NCBI GenBank assembly: GCA_032717465.1
Contig: CM064713.1
Coordinates: 11,314,976-11,378,975, forward strand
Direction of reading: 5' to 3'
Length of the DNA stretch: 64,000 nucleotides
From: Coenobita brevimanus
Taxonomy: Eukaryota > Arthropoda > Malacostraca > Decapoda > Coenobitidae
Part shown: positions 10,389 through 20,982 of the stretch, in pieces
Layout: each line of letters begins with the position of its first letter
Position numbering within the stretch: position 1 is the first letter of the stretch
The notes under the pieces: generated by a model
What the model was told of the DNA's origin: nothing
Databases searched by the model: none
The model's input: only the letters and a program-made list of their open reading frames with translations
Program-made: the position numbers and the translations under genes

Positions 10389-10505
10389 CATGGGGAATCC
10401 AAGTCTGCCATCAGCTGATACCCGAGTTGGCGCCATCTAACTACAACTTTAACAAAAATGCTTTATTTAAGACTATTGAGACATAAAAGTGGTCCTATAC
10501 ATGGT
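10389..10505 (+). repeat. Direct repeat flanking LINE copy A, left member
   Basis: It aligns in the same orientation with 14262-14375 on the other side of LINE copy A. Shared blocks include GTTGGYGCCATCTA, CAACTTTA and CTATTGAGACA. The target was probably an existing tandem repeat, since part of the unit (GAGACAAAAGTGGTACC then GACATGG) also occurs just upstream at about 10357-10395. Confidence 0.75.
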
Positions 10506-10512
10506 TATTTTT

Positions 10513-13500
10513 CTTTAATGCAAGAAAGAAGGAACCAAAGGCCAGGAGCCCACAAAAAGTTCCATCAAAAAAACAAAACAAAAGAGAGCCAATTCAAGAT
10601 CCGTTCATTTCGAGATGCCTGTACACACTGCGTTTGAAAGACAGTAGATCATAGGAAGCAGGAAATACAGAGAGAGACAGTTCCAGAGTTGACCTGTTGC
10701 ATAAATAAAGGACTGGGAGTAACAGTTAACTCTTGGATTGGAGAGCTGGACAGAAAAGGGATGAAAGTTTGTTGCTAGATGGGTGGAGCAATGCAAGCAG
10801 ACAGTTCAGAGGAACAGTGACCATTGAAGTAGCGATAGAAAAGAAATAAAGATGCAGCAGTGAGGCGAAGAGACAGAGATTGAAGGGAGCTAGTAAGAGG
10901 AGGAGAGTTAATGAGACAAAAAGCCTTTAACTCCACTCTACAGAGAAGAGCTGTATGTGGGAAGCATCCCCACACATGAGACTTGTACTCTACACAAGGG
11001 CGAATAAAACCCATGTATAAAGCCAATGACTGTGCAGGGGTAAAGTTACAGAGTCAGCTTAGCACACACAATCTCTTGGGAGTAGATTTTAAGAGAGATG
11101 TAATACGATCTTTCCAAGATAAGTTCCGAGTGAATGAAATCCTAGGCATGTTCAAGGATCATGCAGGATTCAGCTAGATATTATTAACCTGCCGACCCCC
11201 ACTGATGTATATATACGACCACACGTTTTGTCACTGTGACTCCCATTGACGTATATAAATGTGCAGCAATTGCAGGGTCCCTAATGTGCACAATTTTCAA
11301 ATTTCACACTTGATTTTTGGTACGTATACATGGGACACCTTCCTCTACAAGATGCCAGGCAAGGTCAATGCCTTATCCTGCATGACCTCCCTCCCCCCTC
11401 ACGCCATCGTCTGGGCAATTCATCTGCTACCAGTGACCTGGATAGTAAAGACATGTTGTGCCATGATATGAAATTCAAGGCCAGAGTGATTCCCCAATCG
11501 ATGACAATGTGGAGGACAAAGTTTATGTAGCATTGGAGGAAGAAACAGTCAGAAATGATGATCAGGTAATGTCGCCAGAAAAGGTCAGGTATGTTGATGT
11601 GTTTGGTGAGTGAAACAATGCTTATATTGTCTATATTACTGTGTGAAAACCAATATACTCTCGTACCACATATAAATTCGTACCAAATAAATAAATAAAT
11701 ACCGTTTATGAGTGGTGTGGAATAGTTACCCTCCCATAGAACTCGTTTTCTTTGGAGCCAACCTGATAGAAAACACAGTAAGGTAAGGGGAACTCCAACC
11801 TGTATTCAGTATTTTAAACTTCAGGTGTGCGATTTCTCTATGATTTTTTCGATGTTTCTCACCAAAAGTGGATGTTTGAGCCAAAAAAAAGAATCTCCAA
11901 AATTGGTAGGTACTGGGGGAGGTCAGTGGTAGAAAATCGGTCGGGATGGGGCAGGTTAAACATTAGTGGGGACTCCTGTGGAAGATTGTTTCAGGTCGAC
12001 AGGTGTAAGAACTCAGTTTTTGATGCATTACAAACAACAAGAGTATTTTTACCCCAGTCAGAGATACGAGCCAAGTAAGACATTAGGTGTGCCATAGCCT
12101 CATCCCTTGTTTGTTGAAGTACCTGTTGAGATGGACATTGCAAGACCCGAATGGAAAGCTGAAGGGTGGAATCATCAGCGTATGAGTAGATAGGGTTAGA
12201 TGTACAGCTTAGAAAGTTATTGAGGAATAAAAGGAAGAGAGTTGGTGATAGGACAGAGCCCTGAGAAACACCACTGTTGATAGATCTAGGAGAAGAACGA
12301 TGGCCATCTACAACAGCAGCTATAGAACGACCAGAAAGGAAGCTATAGATGAAGGCACAGATAGGATAGAAACCTTAAGAGGGCAGTTTGGAAATTAAAG
12401 ATTTATGCCACACTCGATCGAAAGCCTTTGAGATGTCAAGTGCAATGGCAAAGCTTTCGCCAAAGTCCCAAAAGGAGGATGATCAGGAGTCTGAAAGGTA
12501 GGTGAGAAGATCGCCAGTGGAGCGTCCATGACAGAACCCATACTGACGATCAGAAAGAAGGTTATGATAGGAAAGATGCTTTAAATTTTTTTCTGTTAGG
12601 AACTGACTCGAAAACTTTTGAGACACAGGATGTTAAAGCAACTGGATGATAGAGGGCTGGGAGTGGTCACCCTTCTTTGGGACTGGCTGAATGAGAGCAA
12701 ACTTACAGGAAGAAGGAAAGGTAAAAGTTGAAAGTCAAAGCCAAAAGAGTTTACCTAGGCATGGATGTTATCACAGAAGCACAGTTCTTGAGGACAGCAG
12801 GAGGGAGTCCATCAGGCCCATATGTCTTGTTAGTATTGAGGCCTGAGATCACAGAAAACACATCAGGTGAAGAAATTTTAATGTCAGCCATGAGGAAGTC
12901 AGAGGGGGGAAATTATGGAGGAACTGCACTGGTATCATCTAAGGTGGAATAGGAGGAGAAAGCCTGAGCAAAGAGATCTGCTTTATCAGTAAAAGAAATA
13001 GCTACAGAGCCATCAGTGTAGAAATGAGAGGGGAAGGATGATGAGGTAAAGTTGTTAGAGAGGCTTTTGGCAAGGTGCCAGAAGGAGCGGGAAGAATTCA
13101 AGTTGGAGAGTTGAGAGCATTTAGTACGAATGAAATTATTTTTAGCAGGGCAAAGGACAGAATTAGCACATTTCTGGCAGAAACATAAACAACGTGTGAT
13201 TCAGGGGTGGGTTGGCTCTGGTACCTTTTATAGGCCCTCTCGTTGTTGCGGACAGCATTAGAACAAGCGTGATTAAACTAAGGCTTTCTTGCATTAGTCA
13301 AAGGGTATGAGTAGTGAATGTATGCCTCCATGCCCGAAAGAATAACCTCTGTATGGTGCAAAGCACACTCAGATGGCTCCTGGCCATGGAAGCAATAATC
13401 ATTCCAAGGAAAATCAAAGAAATACTGCCTGGGGTCTCCCATTCCTCAGCTCTGAAGTGCCACAGTCAACGTTTCTTTGTGGGGTTCACAGGCCACACCA

Positions 13501-14262
13501 GAGCGATAGGACAGGTCAAGGTAATAAGAGTGTGATCAGAGGAGCCCAAAAGAGAGGAAAGATTATCAGCGTAAGCAGAAGGATTAGTTGTAAGGAAGAG
13601 GTCAGGTATGTTGTAGTTCTCTCCAAGGCGGTCAAGGATATGTGTAGGGTGTTGTACAAGCTGCTCTAGGTCATTAAGGATAGAAAAGTTGTAGGCTTGT
13701 TCACCAGGTGGATCAGTGAGAGGAGAGGGGAGCCAAAGGTGGTGGTGAACATTGAAATCTCCTATAATGGAGATTCCAAACAAAGGAGATATGGATTGAA
13801 TGTGTTCCATCATAGAAGTAAGATAGTCGAAGAATTTTTCGTAGTCAGTAGAATTAAGGGATAAGTAAACAGCACAGATATATTTAGTCAGAAAATTACA
13901 GGAAAGCCGAAGCCAGAGAGTAAAGAATTATGTAGAGTCAAGTTCAGGAACATGAGAGCAAAATAATTCGTTGCATACATATTCACAACAGGCACTTAGG
14001 CTTTGAAATGAGTGTAGAGAAAGTAGGAGGAAACAGAAAATGGTTTGCTGTCAGTTGCCTCAGACAGAGCATTTGTCCCCCCCCACCCCCGGGGGACTCC
14101 GAGGCCTGTTATTTGTGTCCCATTTTTTTTTTTTTTAAATTGTGAAAAGGAAGTGTAGTGTGTATTGTGCATGTAGGTTGGAGCTGGCAGTTAGAGAAGC
14201 TTGTACTGGAGAGCATGCTGGCCTACTCTCTGTGTTACTGAAACACTGAAAAAGTTCAGCAT
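10513..14262 (-). pseudogene. Jockey/BS-like LINE, copy A (minus strand)
   Basis: It is the reverse complement of the LINE at 36.7-40.0 kb. An endonuclease segment reads at about 13813-13466 with [10 protein letters not shown] and LGSSDH, the catalytic motifs of apurinic endonucleases in LINEs. Reverse-transcriptase sequence follows toward 12.0 kb with many stops. The 3' part (about 11026-10600) encodes FIRPCVEYKSHVWG and FYRYFNGHCSSEL. A 768-bp TTAA element splits it at 11188-11955. The 3' end at about 10513 matches copy B's end. The 5' end stops at about 14262, short of copy B's extra upstream sequence. No open frame is long enough to work. Confidence 0.85.
11188..11955. mobile_element. 768-bp TTAA MITE (piggyBac-like), copy 1
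   Basis: It is flanked by TTAA (11184-11187 and 11956-11959), with inverted ends TTAACCTGCC. LINE copies B and C show the uninterrupted target GTTTAATAATATTTAGCTT (near 39337 and 55797), so removing the element and one TTAA restores the LINE exactly. A second copy lies at 20983-21745. An internal stretch near 11490-11570 reads IDDNVEDKVYVALEEETV, an acidic segment like piggyBac transposase N-termini, so the MITE may be a deletion derivative of an autonomous element. Confidence 0.92.
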
Positions 14263-14400
14263 GGAGAATTCAAATTTGCTGTCAGCCGACACCTGTGTTG
14301 GTGCCATCTAGCAGCAACTTTAGTAAAAGTTCTTCATTTAAGCCTATTGAGACAAGAGTGGTCCCATATGTTATTTGACATGGAGAATCCAAATTTTAAT
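14262..14400 (+). repeat. Direct repeat flanking LINE copy A, right member
   Basis: Homologous to 10389-10505 in the same orientation, about 80% identical by eye. It is longer than a usual LINE target duplication. Confidence 0.75.
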
Positions 14401-14429
14401 AGTAAACTGTTTGAAACAAGAGTCTTGCC

Positions 14430-15060
14430 TCAAGTCCCAGAGCATTTCTCCTCTTGTTTTCCTCTACTTTTCCTCAAAACTAGCACATCAACCTGTTAGG
14501 TCGTCCTCAACTCACCCTCAAAAACTGATTCAGGTCAAATCACAACTATTTTAGTAACTCTGTTCATACACAGACACTCAGGCCAAAGATTGACCTTGCC
14601 CTGTGACCTTGACCTTATATTGATTACTTTCAAAACTGAATTTGTTGCTGCCTGATACAAACCCTGCCATTAAGCTTGGTTTGGATCAGATCATATCTAT
14701 TTCAGCTGATCTTGCCTTGTGCCCTTGACATTTGACCTTTCCTTGTGGCTGTGACCTTTGACTGTTCTCAAACCTTCCACAGTTTCAGTTGACATTACCC
14801 TGTGACACATATCTCTGAGCTATTGTTATCCAAACAATAAACTTACTGCTTCATTGACCCTCACGTCATCCACCAAGTTTGGTTATTTTAAAACTTTCTA
14901 AAGAATTCTCATTAACAAGTATATACACAAATGGAATTTGATCTTGCTTTGTGACCTTGACCTTTGGTTGAGTATTCTTCAAATTGAATAATTTCATTCT
15001 TGTATTACTCTCAACCTTTCTACCAAGTTTGGTCTAAGCTGCTTAAGCCCTAAATATCGT
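14430..15060. repeat. Degenerate repeat rich in TGACCTT motifs
   Basis: TGACCTTGACCTT, TTGACATTTGACCTTT, GTGACCTTTGACTG and GTGACCTTGACCTTTGG recur at roughly 100-150-bp spacing, together with CCAAGTTTGGT-like blocks. A weaker relative occurs at 23040-23400. TGACCT is the nuclear-receptor half-site, and TGACCTTTGAC is close to a DR1 arrangement. Function is unknown; I see no gene. Confidence 0.6.
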
Positions 15061-15126
15061 TATTGAATTTGGCAAGCTGCTCACTTTATCCAGCGTTACT
15101 TACAGAAATTATTTGGTTTCAGACCC

Positions 15127-15776
15127 TCATATCTCGGCAAATACTCCACATAGAACAATCAATAACAGACCATAGTACTCACCAATCTCTCTCCTCTCGA
15201 CTGCAAGTATCCCCAAAGGTCTTGGTGGATACGTTGTGGAGCGATGACGTGAAGAAGAGAGATCACTTTTGGTGTAATGGTGAGACTGCACTTGAATGAG
15301 TGTGTGAGGTGGAGGCTAGGACAGGGTGTTTGCGCAGGAGAGGGCAGCCTGGGCATGATGACACTGCCACCTCTATTTCCTTTCCCTTTGGCACTTCTCT
15401 CGGTCTCTTCCTCGCGTAAGTGGGCGGCTTGGCGGGGGTGGCACAGGCTAGGCTGGCAGCAGCGGCGGGGAGAGAAGTGGACGAAGCGGAACAGAACTAA
15501 TCTTCAACATCTTTCCTTGGTGTGTGGTTGAATGCCTTTGCCATCTACCCATCTCCTCTATGCTTGCCTGATGCTGTGATAACGAAAGAATTTGGCGATC
15601 ACTCAAAACGGGTATGTTTGTCATACGGGCACTCCCAGACACCTGATATTGGACTGCTGGAGCTACCAGCCAGACTTCAGTGTTTAAGGTGCATTTGCTT
15701 GATCAATAAATTTTGGCTTAGCTCTGTGGCATTTTCTTTTAACTCATTGTTCTGAAAAAAAAAAAAAAAAAAAAAA
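15127..15776 (+). pseudogene. Possible poly(A)-tailed retrocopy of a transcript
   Basis: An AATAAA signal at about 15703 is followed about 45 bases later by an A22-23 run (15754-15776). That is the layout of a retrotransposed polyadenylated RNA. Weak similarity between GGTTTCAGACC near 15116 and GGTTTCCCGACC directly after the tail could be a target duplication. Short open frames exist, but I recognise no protein. The 5' boundary is a guess. A genuine 3' exon or another SINE or LINE tail are alternatives. Confidence 0.4.
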
Positions 15777-15848
15777 GGTTTCCCGACCTGCTTGCCCCTA
15801 AACCCATCCGCCATTTTGTTTAATCAGAAGGAAACTGATTGGTTATGT

Positions 15849-15851
<3 letters not shown>

Positions 15852-15896
<45 letters not shown>
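15852..15896. repeat. (CA)n microsatellite
   Basis: About 22 uninterrupted CA units. No feature is seen from here to the start of repeat R1 near 16500. Confidence 0.97.
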
Positions 15897-15900
<4 letters not shown>

Positions 15901-16499
15901 CACTCGCCCCTTTAAACGCAACCCTCGCTTTTGCTTCGAGAGTGCTGGTGTAACAAGCAATACGTTATGAGGGTGATGTGATTTGTCTCGGTGGACTGAA
16001 ACTTTATCAGTGGAAGGGAAGTGTGGGAGACAGTAAATATAAGCTGAAGGGACCTACATTATATCTTACGACATATCCGTGAGAGCTTAATGATGAAAGC
16101 AAACTCTAAATTTATGAGAGCTGTGTCGCAGCACTTGTGAGAACAGTAATTGACCAGACTACATACCTGTTTTTCGTAACTTAATCAGTAATGGAATAGA
16201 AAAGTAATTTGTCTTAGTTTTTCATAATGTGCATGAAATTGTTAGGGTTTCCTCATCCCTTTCCCAATCTCAGATTCAACCAATTCAGTCAGCATACCTC
16301 CTTTTATTAATCTTGCTAATTTACACCAGATTATCTTTAGTTTATGAGATACATTTTAAAGATAAACGGTCTAGATATAGACGCCATTAATTCTTTATTT
16401 CAGGACGTCTCCCTAAACTAATTAATCCAATAGACTACATCTGATTTAGTGGGTTAATAATTATGTGTCCGACAGAATCTGCTAAATACGTGACGCTGT

Positions 16500-19137
16500 T
16501 CCACGGGTTCACAAGAGGGTACAATGACGGAAGCAAGGATGAAGTTATTTCATTTTATTTTTTTATTTTTTAATATCAGTGCCTGTAAAGATTATTTTAT
16601 TATGTATTTCTGTACTAAAATTTCAATGTATATACACCTCTAGTAATCTAAATTTTCATCCATTAACCCCTTAACTGCGGGGAGTCACTTTCGTGACACT
16701 TGGGAGCAAGGGATCATACCGCGGGGCGTCACTTTTGTGATTCTGTGTTATTTTGAATTCACCTGGGCTTCCAAGTGGGGGCTTGTATCATCTATCAGTA
16801 CTGCCAATGTCCAACATTAGTCAGCACTCCTAATCTCATCTGTACTCCCATCCATTGTTGACAATTTAGCCATTTCTCCCCGTTCTTGACTCCCCTTCCT
16901 ACCCCCCCTCCATTACCCTATCCTCTCGCCTGCCCGGCCGTGCTACACTAAGTAAACCTTCCCTCGAATTTTTCACTGATTTCATCCATTGAAATAAGCC
17001 CTATGTCCTATTCTTATACCAAATAATATATACAAGAAAGAAATAAGGTAAGTGAGAGTGCCATATACCTGGAATTGGCTAATTATCACCTGACAACACA
17101 TCACGTGCACTTGTTCGCTAATTTTCGCTGTTTTTTTCCCCTTGAAATATGCCATATAATCTATTTTCGTAATAAATATACATGTAAGGAGGGAAGGGAG
17201 AAGCCTAAGTGATATTTACATTCACCTGGAACTACCTAATTTATAATGTATTGTCTAGATTTCCTGCCAATCATTTGAGTGCTAGACATAGCTGTTTCAA
17301 GAACTAACATTGGTAGCACTGAATATCCCCTATGTAGGCCTCTACCCCGGCCCTCCGTTATCTGTTTACTCTCATCTTCCGAAGTGGGGGTACGTATGTT
17401 TCTTCTTGCTGACTTCAAGGACTTTTTCACCCCCATGCAAAGGGCCCTGTGACCTTTACCCCCTACTAAACCTCGTGTGGAAAGAGGTAAAGGGCTGACA
17501 ATTGATAAAAGAGTGACTACGATCTTTCTATTGAGTAAAACAGTGCAAGTGGAATTGTAAATATTGTGTAAATAATGTGTAAACAGCAAGTGAAAGTAAT
17601 GAATGTAAATATACGTGAACAATGGAAAATAGTTTTATAAGTTACTTCAAGTGACAGTGCATAACACAGTGTAAATAAAATAGAAATGTAAATAACGTAA
17701 ATAAAATAGAGAACGTAAATAGAAATGTAAATGAGTAGTATTATAAGAATACGAGTATATACCCTAGGAGTAATGAAAGTGAAAGTTTCACTCTAGCATG
17801 TCTGAATGCTGTGAGTTATGAGAGTGAAGATGAAAGTGTCATTCACTCTCAATGCTAGTATACAGGACGAGAAAGTGAATGCTACATATTTTACTGAAAA
17901 AAATTGAATCCCTACAGTGACAATAAACTAATACTACTGAAGGAAACTTATGGATAAAGACTGTAGATATATATAAGTGTTATATAGTAATAGAAATATA
18001 AAGTGTGAGGGGTTTTATGAATAATAAATGACAGAGTGCCTTGAGTGAACTAGCGTAAGTGCGACGATCAGACGCGCTCGTAATTTCCATTGCTTTCACA
18101 GTGTTTTTTTTTTTTTTTTAGTATGGATCCCAAACTACTTGAAAATTGTAGAATAGTGTTTATAGTGTTTGTAGCTGGCTGTGGTAATCATATTACGGGT
18201 TGTCGGGAAGTGTAAAGTGGAGACTTCGTTACCCTACTTCAGAGGTCTCCACAAGTCCTACGGTAACAGACGAAGGCTCAACAATCATTCCAGGAGAAAG
18301 CTGAAGGTATGTGCCATAAGCATATGTAATTTTATTATTCTAGGACTAATAACTGATTTTTGGCAAATATTTTTTGAGAGTCTGTCGGAGCCCAAATAAC
18401 CCCGCGGGACACGCAAGTCATTGGTAAACAAGCCCGCGGTGTAGGGGTTAAACCATATGTGCTGTTTAACAGTATTGTTCAAATGAAATAAATGGATGTA
18501 GAGTCCATCGCTGAGGAGAGAGTTTTTAGCGTTTTGTTGGTATGGGTATCACTGTGAATGATTTATCGGTTGGCATTAACCAGAAGAATATCATTTGGTG
18601 TGATTCCTTCTCACGGTTAGTATTACCGGTAAACTACAGTTTCATGTTGTCAATATTATAATTACATATGAGTCCAACGTCACTTATCAGTATTATGGAC
18701 AAAATTGTCAGGCAGTGCTACCAGTTTACGTGTCTTTTAACGTAGCAAGCCCGGCACCTTGCTTGTCCTCTGGAAAGCTATGGATCACGCTACCCCCACC
18801 ATCTCACCAAGCTCACCCACCCTTCTCACATGCCCATCCCACACTTCACCCTGCCCACCCATTCAACCCTTTCCACAACTCCAACCATCCCACCCTGCCC
18901 AACTACCACACCGAGCTCACTAACCACACTCATGTCGCTCACTCAGCCCACTTCGTCCACCACAACCACCCACCCACCCACGTCGCCCACCACTCCCACC
19001 CACCTACTCCACCCTCCTCACCTTTTCACCCGTCCTGCTCACACACCCTGACCAGCCACCTAACTCATCCACTCTATACACCCACTTCACCTATCCGTCC
19101 ACCAACCTACCCACTTAGGCACAAGATGGCTCGGAAC

Positions 19138-19185
<48 letters not shown>

Positions 19186-19260
19186 GGGAGAGCTATTATA
19201 ATAGCGCTGATAGCAGTATTTCAAATCGCACCACCATCTCAACCTTATCACTGCCAAACT
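16500..19260 (+). repeat. Dispersed repeat R1, copy 1, interrupted by a TTAA element
   Basis: Two R1 parts (about 16500-16662 and 18452-19260) align continuously with 58480-58990. They also align reverse-complemented with 56525-57560. R1 holds a conserved block (GTTGGTATGGGTATCACT, then TCATGTTGTCAATATTATAA and TCAGTATTATGGACAAAATT), then about 400 bases of degenerate CAYCC/CACCC-rich sequence and (CA)n near 19139-19183, preceded by GGCACAAGATGGCT. An open frame at 18715-19299 across the C-rich part is His/Pro/Thr low-complexity and I do not call it coding. Family identity is unknown. Confidence 0.8.
16667..18447. mobile_element. 1.78-kb TTAA element inserted in R1
   Basis: It is flanked by TTAA at 16663-16666 and 18448-18451, with inverted ends CCCCTTAACTGCGGG and CCCCTACACCGCGGG. 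Two R1 paralogues (57387-57390 and 58646-58649) keep the empty site CATCCATTTAATC, so the insertion and its 4-bp duplication are confirmed. Just inside the left end, GCGGGGAGTCACTTTCGTGAC (16679-16699) is repeated as a near-copy at about 16721-16741; each copy contains a GTCAC...GTGAC palindrome. The interior is AT-rich with GTAAATA-type repeats at 17555-17740 and a T15 run at 18105-18119. No transposase is seen, so it is non-autonomous. Confidence 0.92.
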
Positions 19261-19390
19261 GTTCACGAAAGCAAAAATTCAACAATTCGTGGGAGCTAAT
19301 TTCAAACTTATCTTTGTTTATATTAATTATATTAATATCCAAATTGGATTTTGTTCTCCATTAAGAGCTCTACTTTGCTATTCCAAAATA

Positions 19391-19602
19391 TCATCATCAT
19401 CTAGTCCAGTGTTGCCCCATGAGGAGCTTAGGAGCCCAGGGCTAGGCAAGTTGGTCCTGACATTTAAGATGAGAGTGACCAGCCTCACTCATCCCTGAGT
19501 GGCATTACGTGAGTAATGAACCCAGACCATCCCTTGGGTATAAACCTGCACCGGCACAGACTGATTGGAGCGCCCTAATTACCCACTAAACCACCAGGCG
19601 CC
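19391..19602 (-). mobile_element. tRNA-derived SINE, copy 2
   Basis: Reverse complement of the SINE at 3712-3925. The A box (TGGTTTAGTGGG on the minus strand) lies at 19582-19593 and the B box (GGTTTATACCC) at 19536-19546. The body and tail match copy 1 with scattered differences. The 3' end on the minus strand runs into ATGATGATGATA. Confidence 0.8.
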
Positions 19603-20094
19603 ATAATTTGGCTATATGGTTACCACCCAGCATAGTATATAAATGGTTTCCTGCTGCACGGGAAACCATTGGTCTTGTCACTCAGTGTAGAGTTACTCGT
19701 AGACGGAAGGAAGAGGAAAGAATGAAGGAAAGGAAGGCAGAAGAGGAAGGAAGGGAAGAAAAGACAGTCACGCAAGAGCAACACTACATCAAGTGAGTGA
19801 ATGGTGAGCGCTTCCACCTACCACTACCAAAACAGACAATTTTCACCTAAATCCAAAAAGATAAATTTGATGCAAACATATTTAGCGATTAAACTCAGAC
19901 AGTTATTTGTCTTTCATATTCTTCCAGTTCAGGAATTTCTCGTACTTCAGATGTGTCTAAAATATTCTTTCATGTGAACTCCAATTCCCATAGCCGCTAC
20001 AAACATGCTTATACATTTTTAATAATCCAATGGAGCGTATATAGGGAAAACTGGTCTTTCACATTTATTACAAATTTTCTGCTGGTAGGTGGTG
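19603..20094. other. Unannotated stretch
   Basis: No gene is supported. A purine-rich segment (GAAGGAAGAGG-type) lies at 19700-19770. Confidence 0.5.
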
Positions 20095-20436
20095 GTGACC
20101 ATCATCCACTCACCTAATGCATTACCAACCACTTCTTCAAAATTATCTTTGGTTTTCCATGCCTGCCCTAATCTTTTCCTATTTCTCCCATCCCTTCTGT
20201 TACTTTTTTTGTGTGTGTGTGTTTCCACTTCAGGTGGTTCTATACCAGGTGTTCTTCAAGTTGTCTCGATACCCCCAAGGGGTATCGAAATAGCTTCTTG
20301 GGGGTATCCAGAAAGGTATTTTGGAAAAAAAAAAATTCATGTATGGCAACTATGACTAACTAATCTGTGTGTGAACGTTATTTTGTTGAAAATATAAATA
20401 AAAGAATCTATAGTTATTCAACTGTTTGTTCTTAGC

Positions 20437-20475
<39 letters not shown>

Positions 20476-20979
20476 AGGAAACTGAAAATGGAAGGAATAA
20501 CAATATTAGAGTTGGGGTGTCGGGTTGACTTGCAATTGAATCTGGGGGTATCGGGGATGAAAAGTTTTAAGAACCACTGCGAGTCTATACTGAGTGACAA
20601 ACCTAATGGTTTCATGTAACCCTGGACACCTACAATGCAGGGTAGTACCATGTACACAAATAACGTGTGGCGTGTAGCCTAGTACTATGGTGCCCATGTT
20701 AAGTGAGTGGAGAAACGCAACTGGGCGTCCACCCAGGAACCAAACCTCCACACTGCCCCGCGCCTGGTTATGGCAAGGCGCTGTCTACCGCACGGGATGG
20801 CTCTGCAAAGGAAGTTGCTTGTCGGTGGTTGTTGAGTCTCCTCTCCAGATAGTCCGGGGTTACATAACAACAAGAACAATATTATTCCCTTCCAATTTTT
20901 TTCATTCATCCCACTGAATATCAAGGTATGTGCAAAATCAGCGCTCATTACATATTATTTCATCCTTTTCAGAGCAAAT
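20095..20979 (-). repeat. Dispersed repeat R2, copy 1, split by a hAT-like MITE
   Basis: It aligns reverse-complemented with 52112-52665. A conserved core reads, on the minus strand, GGGGCAGTGTGGAGGTTTGG, then GGTTCCTGGGTGG and TCTCCACTCA; the ends are more diverged. R2's family is unknown and no protein is evident. Its inner end abuts the TTAA of the MITE at 20983. Confidence 0.75.
20246..20582. mobile_element. hAT-like MITE, ~337 bp, 8-bp target duplication
   Basis: The left end reads CAGGTGTTCTTCAAG and the reverse-complemented right end CAGTGGTTCTTAAAACTTTT, the classic hAT terminal consensus. Subterminal GGGGGTATC motifs are inverted at both ends. TTCTATAC (20238-20245) and GTCTATAC (20583-20590) form a near-perfect 8-bp duplication. 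R2 copy 2 has the uninterrupted site near 52540. A (CT)n tract lies inside at 20442-20471. There is no coding capacity. Confidence 0.88.
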
Positions 20980-20982
20980 TAA

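Noticed and set aside
18715..19299. 194-codon His/Pro/Thr-rich open frame
   Set aside because: It lies in the degenerate C-rich block of R1 and the (CA)n. The R1 copy at 56.2-57.0 kb has an equally long open frame with a different sequence, which fits base composition rather than selection.
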